DNA of 17,825 nt from Pseudomonadota bacterium. Its GTDB lineage: Bacteria; Pseudomonadota; Gammaproteobacteria; Burkholderiales; Burkholderiaceae_B. The notes under the pieces are model-generated. The model was given only the letters and a program-made list of their open reading frames with translations, did not search any database and was not told the DNA's origin. How positions within the stretch are numbered: the stretch's first letter is position 1; every line of letters starts with the position of its first letter. The translations under genes were made by a program, and so were the position numbers. The stretch lies in NCBI GenBank assembly GCA_023432075.1, contig JAEYVD010000765.1, positions 1 to 17,825 on the forward strand, in the 5' to 3' direction. Below, in pieces: positions 8,291 to 14,987 of the stretch.

Positions 8291-8462
8291 GCTCCGGAAG
8301 GCATGGAAGTCCGCGTTGGTAAACGCCGGAATGTCAGGTCTTCTGGCTGGGTGCCGCAAAACTAGATGCCGTTAGCGAAACGCGAGATGAAGTCAAAAAA
8401 TGAGTTGTGCATTCTGCGGTGCGATCGGAAACGTTGGACATATAAAAAGTTCGAAAAATTAG

Positions 8463-8478
8463 AGGGATTAATTTGGCT
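8463..8478 (+). promoter_or_regulatory. Weak sigma54-like -24/-12 site upstream of clpV (candidate)
   Basis: The sequence AGGGATTAATTTGGCT has GG and GC separated by 10 bases and a TGGCT -12 element like that of the candidate facing tssB. The match to TGGCAC-N5-TTGCW is partial. It would leave a leader of roughly 240 bases before clpV, containing both hairpins. Low confidence. Confidence 0.17.
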
Positions 8479-8521
8479 CTTATGAAAAAAAGGATTGGTG
8501 ATAAGCAATACAGGGCGTTCG

Positions 8522-8533
8522 CCGAATATTCGA
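8522..8533. repeat. 12-bp near-palindrome, copy 2
   Basis: CCGAATATTCGA contains the perfect 10-bp palindrome CGAATATTCG (8523-8532), overlapped by a second palindrome ATTCGAAT (8528-8535). It shares AATATTCGA with copy 1 at 8264-8275, in the same orientation. A further TTCGAA lies at 8450-8455. It could be an operator for the clpV operon or for both operons; no regulator is identified. Confidence 0.35.
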
Positions 8534-8580
8534 ATTAGTCCGATTGATAGTTCTGACTGGCCGTGTTTTCTTAACGCCCT

Positions 8581-8595
8581 TGTCTTTTTCAGACA
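8581..8595 (+). other. Small hairpin in the clpV leader
   Basis: TGTCT and AGACA form a perfect 5-bp stem with a TTTTC loop. It lies about 130 bases before the clpV start and 28 bases before a second hairpin. On its own it is weak and could be chance; it is noted because two hairpins follow each other in the same leader. Confidence 0.3.
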
Positions 8596-8623
8596 TGGCG
8601 CGTGAAAAATAAATGCGGGGATC

Positions 8624-8642
8624 GGCATTCAAAGTGAATGCC
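8624..8642 (+). other. 7-bp perfect hairpin in the clpV leader
   Basis: GGCATTC, loop AAAGT, GAATGCC: a perfect inverted repeat ending 84 bases before clpV. No T-run follows directly on the plus strand, so it does not look like an intrinsic terminator for that direction. It could be an operator half-site pair or an RNA structure in the leader. Confidence 0.4.
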
Positions 8643-8726
8643 CTGGAAGGCAGCCATATCCGATGCGTCTGCATACCCCGCAAAACCAAATGGTGAAAAC
8701 TCCCATGGCCACGAGGAAATTCCGGC

Positions 8727-11303
8727 ATGATCTCCGCTGATCTGGCTGCTTTGCTTGACAGGTTGCACGCCGTAGGGCGGCACGCACTGGAAGAGGCCGG
8801 CAGTCTGTGCATTCGCCAGCACGGGGCAGAGGTCACGGTTGCCCATTTGCTGTACAAGTTTCTGGATCAACCGAAGTGCGACGTTCGCTGCGTTCTGGCA
8901 AACACGGACGTCGACCTGGACGCGCTGCGCGAGGCGCTTGCCAGCACATTTCCCAACACCGACAGCGGGCACGGCCACGCCTACCCCTCGTTCTCGCCAT
9001 TGCTGCTGGAGTTGATGCACGACGCGTGGCTGCTGAGCTCCCTGGAGTTGGCCCAAGCCGAAATCCGCACCGGCGCACTCCTTCTGGCGGCATTGCTCAA
9101 CCCCGCTCGTTACCTGCCTTATCCGTCGATCCGGCTGTTCGAAGGTATTAATCGAGAGACACTGCGCAAGCGATTCACCGAAGTGCTGGCCGGCTCTTCG
9201 GAAGCGACCCTGCCAGAGGACTCAACGTCTGGTAAACCGGCGCCAGCCGGGGCTGACAGTGCGTTGAGCAAATTCGGACACGATTTCACCGCCCAGGCGC
9301 GTGGAGGCAATATCGATCCCGTGCTGTGCCGGGATGCCGAAATCGACCTGATGATCGACATACTGTCGCGCCGGCGCAAAAACAATCCAATCGTGGTCGG
9401 CGAAGCAGGGGTCGGAAAGAGCGCCGTCGTAGAAGGGTTGGCCCAACGCATCGTCGAGCAGCGCGTGCCCGCACCGCTGCGTGACGTGACGTTGTGGGGG
9501 CTGGATCTGGGCGCCCTGCAAGCGGGGGCCTCGGTCAAAGGCGAGTTCGAAAGACGCCTGAAGGCGGTCATCGACGAGGTCAAGAACGCGCCGCGGCCGA
9601 TCATCCTGTTCATCGACGAGGCCCACACCCTGATCGGGGCCGGCAATGCGGCTGGCGGCAGCGATGCGGCGAACTTGTTGAAACCCGCACTGGCGCGCGG
9701 CGAACTACGCACGATCGCCGCCACGACCTGGTCCGAGTACAAGAAGTACTTCGAAAAAGACCCTGCGCTGACGCGGCGGTTTCAATTGGTGCAGCTGGCT
9801 GCACCCAGCGTGGACCAGGCCATACACATTTTGCGTGGCCTGCGTGGCGTCTATGAAGACGCTCACCAGGTGACCATTTCCGACGATGCCCTGAAGGCTG
9901 CTGCTGTCCTGTCTTCACGGTATCTCTCGGGCCGCGAATTGCCGGACAAGGCCATCGATGTCCTGGATACGGCCTGCGCCCGAGTCGCAACCGCGCTGGC
10001 TGAGCCGCCGCGACGTCTCGCCCGGCTGGAAAACGAGCTGAGACAGGTGGATGCCGAGGCCGACCTGCTGTGGCGCGACGCGCGTGCCGGACGAAAGCCC
10101 GACACCGGCAGGCTGGCCGCGCTGGATGTGACGCGGCAGCAGATTCGCGATTCCATCGAGCACTTGCAGGCCGCTTGGCGCGAGCAAAAGGCGTTGATCG
10201 ATCAGATTGTCACGCTCCGTGCGGGTGTCGTGCAGGAAGACACGGCACCGCGGCTGGAGGCGATGGTCGAGCAACTGGCCGAGCTTCAGCGCGACGGAGC
10301 GCTGCTGCATGCGGATGTCGGCCCCGAGCAGATTGCGCAGGTTATTGCGGACTGGACCGGCATTCCGGCTGCCACCATCAATAGCGACCAGTTCCAGCGG
10401 CTGGAAAAACTGCCCGATACGCTGCGTGAGCGTGTCAAGGGACAGAACGCCGCCGTGGACGTCTTGCACCGGCGTCTGATGACGGCCATGGCCGATCTAC
10501 GGCGGCCCGGCACGCCGATGGGGGCCTTCCTGCTGGTCGGACCGAGCGGGGTGGGAAAAACAGAGACGGCATTGGCCCTCGCGGACGCGCTCTTTGGCGG
10601 CGAACAGTTCGTGACCACCATCAATATGTCTGAGTACCAGGAAAAGCACACCGTATCCCGCTTGTTGGGGGCTCCGCCCGGATACGTCGGCTACGGAGAA
10701 GGCGGTGTATTGACCGAGGCCATCCGTAAACGGCCATATTCCGTGGTCCTGCTGGACGAAGTTGAAAAGGCGCACCCCGAGGTGCTCAATATTTTCTACC
10801 AGGCGTTCGACAAAGGTGAGCTTGCCGATGGCGAGGGCAGGCGCATCGACTGCCAAAACGTGCTGTTCTTCCTGACGTCGAACTTGGGGTTCGATCACGA
10901 CGGCGGCCCGCTTTCCGATGTCGGAAGCGATGCGCTGCGTGCACACCTCACGAAGTTCTTCAAACCCGCGTTGCTGGCGCGCATGCAGGTAGTCCAGTAT
11001 TCGTATCTGGACGAGGAAACTCTTGGCGAGATTGTCGAGAGCCGCCTGCAGCGTCTTGAAAGGCAGTTCACCGGCCGCTACCAGGCCCAACTGACGATAG
11101 ATGCCGCCGCGCGCAAGGAATTGCGGGCGCGATGCCTGCGTCACCAGAACGGCGCGCGGTTGCTGGATGCCTGCATCGATGGCGATATGCTGCCGCCGCT
11201 GTCGCTGGCCGTATTGAAACATCTTGCAGGCGGGCAGCGCTTCCGGCGCGCCGCGGTCAGTTGGGACGGTGCTGCCTTTCACGCCGACCTGGAGTCGGCG
11301 TGA
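8727..11303 (+). CDS. clpV: ClpV (TssH), AAA+ ATPase that recycles the contracted sheath
   Basis: ClpV is a hexameric ClpB/Hsp100-type unfoldase that pulls on the TssC N-terminal helix to take apart contracted sheaths. The 858-residue protein has the N-terminal Clp repeat domain (about 1-150), which in ClpV binds TssC. AAA1 has Walker A GEAGVGKS at 225-232 and Walker B LFIDEAHTLIG with D297/E298. A short coiled middle region lies around 415-530. AAA2 has Walker A GPSGVGKT at 605-612 and Walker B VVLLDE with D677/E678. Both ATP sites look intact. The ClpV N-domain and the FIDEAHTLIGAG form, as well as the context, separate it from housekeeping ClpB. The ATG at 8727 has GAGGA 9 bases upstream. 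Its stop overlaps the next start (TGATG). It is the first gene of the rightward operon. Confidence 0.97.
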   Translation: MISADLAALLDRLHAVGRHALEEAGSLCIRQHGAEVTVAHLLYKFLDQPKCDVRCVLANTDVDLDALREALASTFPNTDSGHGHAYPSFSPLLLELMHDAWLLSSLELAQAEIRTGALLLAALLNPARYLPYPSIRLFEGINRETLRKRFTEVLAGSSEATLPEDSTSGKPAPAGADSALSKFGHDFTAQARGGNIDPVLCRDAEIDLMIDILSRRRKNNPIVVGEAGVGKSAVVEGLAQRIVEQRVPAPLRDVTLWGLDLGALQAGASVKGEFERRLKAVIDEVKNAPRPIILFIDEAHTLIGAGNAAGGSDAANLLKPALARGELRTIAATTWSEYKKYFEKDPALTRRFQLVQLAAPSVDQAIHILRGLRGVYEDAHQVTISDDALKAAAVLSSRYLSGRELPDKAIDVLDTACARVATALAEPPRRLARLENELRQVDAEADLLWRDARAGRKPDTGRLAALDVTRQQIRDSIEHLQAAWREQKALIDQIVTLRAGVVQEDTAPRLEAMVEQLAELQRDGALLHADVGPEQIAQVIADWTGIPAATINSDQFQRLEKLPDTLRERVKGQNAAVDVLHRRLMTAMADLRRPGTPMGAFLLVGPSGVGKTETALALADALFGGEQFVTTINMSEYQEKHTVSRLLGAPPGYVGYGEGGVLTEAIRKRPYSVVLLDEVEKAHPEVLNIFYQAFDKGELADGEGRRIDCQNVLFFLTSNLGFDHDGGPLSDVGSDALRAHLTKFFKPALLARMQVVQYSYLDEETLGEIVESRLQRLERQFTGRYQAQLTIDAAARKELRARCLRHQNGARLLDACIDGDMLPPLSLAVLKHLAGGQRFRRAAVSWDGAAFHADLESA

Positions 11304-12865
11304 TGTCCTTAAGTGCCCAAGCTACCGCCGCGCTCGCACGGACACTGGTTCAGGCCAGCGGCATTGCGGCGCTGGCGGACCGGTTTTTCTCAGGCGTTTG
11401 TTCCACGCCAGGCATACGTTACGGGGTTTGCTACTGGCCCGAGACGGCGGGAGACAGTATCCGGCCAATTGCCAGTCACGGCGTCGCGCTCGACATGCTC
11501 CCGGCCTACTCCTTGCAGGATCTGGACAATCCCATTGTCTACTGTCTGACGACCGGCCAGACGCGCCATGTCGCTCGCCTTGATAGCCTGTTTGGCGTTG
11601 AAGGCGGATACGAGGAGCTTCGCGAAAAGCTGGCAGCCGCTGATGCGTGGCTGGTCGTGCCGCTCTTGGATGCGCGCCGCAAGGCCGATGCCGTGCTGTT
11701 CCTGGCCGGCGCGGCGCCCGCACTGCACGCATGGACGGCTGACCCGGCGTGGCAAGAGCTGTGCAGGTTGTTTGACGCGGTGCTAAGTGGCCTGCGCGAT
11801 CGCTTGGGCTTGGACGAGCGGGTGCAGACGCGTCAGGGCATGCAGGCGCAGCAGGCAGAGACGCGAGGACGCCGCCGCCTGCTGTCTGCCGGTTTTATCG
11901 GCGCCGGACCCGCCGCACGCCGCCTGCGCGAAGACATGCTGCGCTTCGCCGACTCTTCCTTATCGCTGCTTGTCACAGGAGAAACAGGCTCAGGCAAGGA
12001 CCACGCTGCCTGGCTGATCCACCAAGCCTCCGCGCGCAAGGGCAAGTTCGTGCCAGTCAATTGCGCGGCCATTCCCAAGGACCTGATCGAAGCCGAACTG
12101 TTCGGCGCGGTTCGCGGCGCCTACACCGGCGCGACTCAGGCTCGGACAGGCCTGGTCGCCGAAGCGGATGGCGGCACGCTGTTTCTGGACGAAATCGGAG
12201 ACATGCCCTTGACCTTGCAGGGGACCCTGCTGCGCCTGCTCAATGAAAAAAAATACAGGCCGGTGGGCGCGACTCGAGAGTTTCCTTCCGACTTCCGGCT
12301 GGTCTGCGCAACCCATCGCGCGTTGCCGGATCTGGTGCGAGACGGCCAGTTCCGCGAGGACCTGTATTTCCGCATTCGGCAGCTGACGCTGCACATTCCC
12401 CCCTTGCGCGAACGCCCCGAAGACATCCCGGCGCTGGTGGCCAACATTCTGCTTGAGCACAACCGGTCCTATCCCGGACGGGTCACCGGAATATCCGACA
12501 ACGCCATGGCGCAGCTCCAGCGCCATCGTTTCCCGGGCAACGTCAGAGAGCTGCGCAGTTTGGTGCTGGCGGCGGCAGAGCGCACGCCTGCGGGCAAGCG
12601 TATCCAGACAAACCGGCTGGTTGAGCTTTCGGACGGCATGCATAAGCCGGAGAACGATGACACGGCTGAATCCATCCTGCAGCGCTTATGGCGCACCGAC
12701 AACCTTCCCGAAGCGCTGGCCGCGTTCGAGCGCTTGTTGTTGGAGGACCGCCTGCGCCAGGCCGCGGGGTCGCGCCGTGTGGCCGCGCAGAGTTTGGGCA
12801 TTCCCAAACGCACCTTGGCGCGCAAGTGCCTGGATCTGAATCTGACTGGAGAGGACGCAATATGA
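11303..12865 (+). CDS. vasH: Sigma54-dependent transcription activator, VasH-like
   Basis: This is a bacterial enhancer-binding protein that should use ATP hydrolysis to open promoters held by sigma54 RNA polymerase. The 520 residues comprise an N-terminal sensory part resembling a GAF domain (about 1-190), a AAA+ domain (about 198-430) and a C-terminal Fis-type helix-turn-helix (about 490-513, VAAQSLGIPKRTLARKC). Visible motifs are Walker A GETGSGKD (226-233), the sigma54-contacting loop GAYTGA (272-277; normally GAFTGA), Walker B GTLFLDEIGD (291-300), and arginine-finger candidates R351 and R357 in FREDLYFRI. No receiver domain is present. The start at ATG 11303 overlaps the clpV stop by one base and has GGAG 8 bases upstream; the frame extends further 5-prime only as antisense-like sequence within clpV. 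The position between clpV and vasI is that of V. cholerae vasH, whose product drives hcp operons, so control of this T6SS and of hcp genes elsewhere is likely. Confidence 0.92.
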   Translation: MSLSAQATAALARTLVQASGIAALADRFFSGVCSTPGIRYGVCYWPETAGDSIRPIASHGVALDMLPAYSLQDLDNPIVYCLTTGQTRHVARLDSLFGVEGGYEELREKLAAADAWLVVPLLDARRKADAVLFLAGAAPALHAWTADPAWQELCRLFDAVLSGLRDRLGLDERVQTRQGMQAQQAETRGRRRLLSAGFIGAGPAARRLREDMLRFADSSLSLLVTGETGSGKDHAAWLIHQASARKGKFVPVNCAAIPKDLIEAELFGAVRGAYTGATQARTGLVAEADGGTLFLDEIGDMPLTLQGTLLRLLNEKKYRPVGATREFPSDFRLVCATHRALPDLVRDGQFREDLYFRIRQLTLHIPPLRERPEDIPALVANILLEHNRSYPGRVTGISDNAMAQLQRHRFPGNVRELRSLVLAAAERTPAGKRIQTNRLVELSDGMHKPENDDTAESILQRLWRTDNLPEALAAFERLLLEDRLRQAAGSRRVAAQSLGIPKRTLARKCLDLNLTGEDAI

Positions 12866-13542
12866 AGTCATTTGGGGCGCTGCTGCTTGCTGCCACGGTG
12901 TTCGCGGGCTGCGCTGCGGCATCGGGCGCGATGGCGTCGGGCCGTCACTGCAAGACCATTGTGTCGGCGATCGAGCGGCTTGCCTGTTTTGACGCGCAAG
13001 CGGGTACTCCCCCTGCGGCCGCCGCAGGCACCGAAGCACCCGTGATCGCGCTGCCCGAGTTGGCGCGCGTGCCGGACATCGTGGGGCTGGTGCAGCGCAA
13101 CGAGTCGCGCCGCAAGGCAGATCATTTCAGCATGTTGTTGTTGCGCTTGGACGATGCAATACCCGGCCAGCACAAGGTCGTGATCTCCGCGCCCGCCCGG
13201 GAGGGCAGCGCGGCGCCGCCGCTGTTGGCGATAAGCTGCCTGCAAAACATCTCGCGCCTGCAACTCATCACGGCGCAACCCCTCGATGTGAACCGCGTAC
13301 ACATCCGCCTGCTGCTGGATGGCAGGCAAATTTCAACGAGCCGGCCCTGGCAGGTGGTGGACGACGGCACGGTCACGGACGCCGGCCGCGGCCTGGTCGC
13401 CATCGAACAGCTTCGCCATCTGACGCGGCCAGCTCAGCAGGTGCAGTTGGAGAGCGACCACGCAATGTTTGACGGGCTCTCGTTCGATGCGGCGGCGCTC
13501 CACGAATTGATGGCGCAACAACGCGAGGCTTGTCATTGGTGA
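12862..13542 (+). CDS. tagO: VasI/TagO family T6SS-associated exported protein
   Basis: This matches the VasI (TagO) family of T6SS-associated proteins, whose molecular role is poorly known. The 226-residue protein has an N-terminal signal sequence. FAGC with Cys17 could be a lipobox, though Phe at the -3 position is unusual, so signal peptidase I cleavage further on (near MASG) is an alternative. After it come the family's paired cysteines in HCKTIVSAIERLACFD (residues 29-44), a central LLAISCLQN segment (121-129), WQVVDDGTVTD (163-173), and the terminal ACHW. The ATG at 12862 lies in an ATGA overlap with the activator gene, with a GAGAGGA site upstream. The place between the activator and tssA is the same as vasI in V. 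cholerae. Family call good; function not asserted. Confidence 0.85.
   Translation: MKSFGALLLAATVFAGCAAASGAMASGRHCKTIVSAIERLACFDAQAGTPPAAAAGTEAPVIALPELARVPDIVGLVQRNESRRKADHFSMLLLRLDDAIPGQHKVVISAPAREGSAAPPLLAISCLQNISRLQLITAQPLDVNRVHIRLLLDGRQISTSRPWQVVDDGTVTDAGRGLVAIEQLRHLTRPAQQVQLESDHAMFDGLSFDAAALHELMAQQREACHW
13525..13528 (+). promoter_or_regulatory. Ribosome-binding site deciding the tssA start
   Basis: GAGG is the only purine-rich site before tssA. It lies inside the end of tagO, 7 bases before TTG 13536 and 10 before GTG 13539. No in-frame ATG lies nearby, so a non-ATG start is required, probably with translational coupling to tagO. Confidence 0.5.
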
Positions 13543-14987
13543 ACACCTTTCCCACGCTGGATCTCGACAACATTCTCTCGCCCATCTCGCCCGAGCAGCC
13601 GGCCGGAGATTTCGACGAGGAAGACAACGCTTATCAGGGCATTGAAACCGAAATGATGAAGCTCGGTGGATTGCAAGAGGCGACCATCGATTGGGGCTAT
13701 GTGGATTGCGCGTCGCGTCAATACCTGCAATCGCAGTGCAAGCATCTGCGCATCGCTGCGCAGTTGGCAACCGCCCGCATGCGCGCGGGCGGTTGGCGCG
13801 GCTGGGCCGAGGCAGCCGGCGTACTGGCCGGCATGAGCGGTCAATACTGGACCGAAAGCCATCCAAAACCTGGTGCTGGTGGCTTGCTGGCCAAGCGGCG
13901 CCTGATGTCCCAGCAGCTTGAGCGTCTGGCGGAGGCGCTCAGCAGGTTGGGCGGTGCCGGATACGCCGACGAATACTACAAAGCCGCCCAGCAAGCATTG
14001 GACAAGCTGCAAGGCTGCGCGAGCGAAACGAAACTGGACGTGCCGGCATTGACGCGCCTGGAAGCGCAGCTAAGGCTGAAGGCCGAAGCGACTCGCGCGC
14101 CGGAACTCGCCGAGGCGCACCTCGAACTTTCGTCGCAGACGTCGGGAATCACCGAGGCGTTCTTCACACCTGTCGCCGTGGGATCGGGCAACGAGCGCGA
14201 AGCGCGGCGCTCGCTGCTGGCCGTCGCCGACCTCATCAACCAGCAGGATGCCTATGACCCGACAGGCTATCTGCTGCGCCGCTTTGCCCTGTGGGCGCAC
14301 CTTGGCATTGCGCCATCGACCCGAAAGGACACGCATCGCACCGAGCTGATGGCCGTTCCCGCCGAGACCGCTGAGGCCTATTGGGATGCGCTGAAGGCGA
14401 ACGCGGTCGATCCCGCGCTGCTCCAACGGGTCGAAAAAAGCAATACCTCGTCACCGTATTGGTTGCGCGGCAGCTACCTGGCTGCCGGCATCGCGCGGCG
14501 GCTGGAAATGCAGAACGTCGCCGAAGCCATACGGCAGTCCACCGAGCGCTTTGTCGCAAAACTGCCGGCGCTCGCGCAATTGCAATTCGCCGACGGCCGG
14601 CCCTTCGTCGATGGCGAGACGCAGGCCTGGATCAGCGGCGCGGATGCCGATAGCGCCAAGCTTGGCGCGGGACATGAGTATCCCGTGCTGCGTGACGAGT
14701 TGCGCGAGGCGCTGGAGGCGACGGGTGTGGAATCAATGCTCAGGCGTCTGGAAACCCTTCAGCGGGCATCCGCCGATCCGCGGCATGGCTGCCATGTCAT
14801 CGCAATCGCCGCCGAATTGCTTGGCGCCCGCGGTCTGGCGTGGCTGGCCGATGGGCTTTACGCGCGGGCACATCAGATCATGCAAGGCGCCTCCGCAGCG
14901 CAGTGGGAGCCGAGCTTGTTCGGCCTGCTGGAGCGGCATCTGCACACCGAAGTCGAATGCAAGAAAAGGGAGCAACCTCATGTTTAA
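13539..14987 (+). CDS. tssA: TssA, T6SS assembly protein with VasJ-type C-terminus
   Basis: TssA proteins guide baseplate docking and tail-sheath growth. This one has the ImpA_N domain at the front (PISPEQPAGDFDEEDNAY, then RQYLQSQCKHLRIAAQLATA and a Trp-rich WRGWAEA segment, about residues 10-130), a less conserved middle, and a C-terminal part resembling VasJ (GCHVIAIAAELLGARGLAWL, then SLFGLLERHL). The length, about 482 residues, fits the VC_A0119-like class rather than the short TssA1 class. The start is not ATG. GTG 13539 makes a GTGA overlap with the tagO stop, and the upstream GAGG at 13525-13528 is 10 bases away. TTG 13536 (7 bases away) is a good alternative; TTG 13530 is too close to GAGG. 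The stop overlaps the tssM start by 8 bases. Confidence 0.92.
   Translation: MNTFPTLDLDNILSPISPEQPAGDFDEEDNAYQGIETEMMKLGGLQEATIDWGYVDCASRQYLQSQCKHLRIAAQLATARMRAGGWRGWAEAAGVLAGMSGQYWTESHPKPGAGGLLAKRRLMSQQLERLAEALSRLGGAGYADEYYKAAQQALDKLQGCASETKLDVPALTRLEAQLRLKAEATRAPELAEAHLELSSQTSGITEAFFTPVAVGSGNEREARRSLLAVADLINQQDAYDPTGYLLRRFALWAHLGIAPSTRKDTHRTELMAVPAETAEAYWDALKANAVDPALLQRVEKSNTSSPYWLRGSYLAAGIARRLEMQNVAEAIRQSTERFVAKLPALAQLQFADGRPFVDGETQAWISGADADSAKLGAGHEYPVLRDELREALEATGVESMLRRLETLQRASADPRHGCHVIAIAAELLGARGLAWLADGLYARAHQIMQGASAAQWEPSLFGLLERHLHTEVECKKREQPHV

Larger units (their letters stand above)
8252..8726. promoter_or_regulatory. Divergent intergenic control region between tssB and clpV
   Basis: This 475-base gap is the only long non-coding stretch in the window and must hold the promoters of both operons. 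A hand count of 8401-8580 gives 74 G/C of 180, about 41 per cent, clearly below the GC-rich coding sequence on both sides. It contains A-runs near 8392-8400 and 8484-8491, two copies of a 12-bp near-palindrome, two short hairpins and two weak sigma54-like sites, each listed separately. I see no convincing sigma70 promoter, tRNA or other RNA gene. The short reverse-strand open frames that cross it look spurious. Such AT-rich gaps are often bound by nucleoid silencers such as H-NS/MvaT-type proteins, which here is only a possibility. Confidence 0.8.

Noticed and set aside
8354..8370. Sigma54-like sequence CGGCAT...TTTTGC on the reverse strand
   Set aside because: GG and GC are 11 bases apart rather than the required 10.
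8252..8726. CRISPR array, insertion sequence, tRNA or attachment site
   Set aside because: No regular repeats, transposase remnants, cloverleaf or integrase are visible here or elsewhere in the window.
8362..8857. Reverse-strand open frames crossing the tssB-clpV gap (88 and 125 codons)
   Set aside because: They have no recognisable protein features; the longer one overlaps the start of clpV, and composition fits non-coding AT-rich DNA.
9393..10760. Housekeeping ClpB instead of ClpV
   Set aside because: The N-domain, the FIDEAHTLIGAG Walker B form and the T6SS context all favour ClpV.
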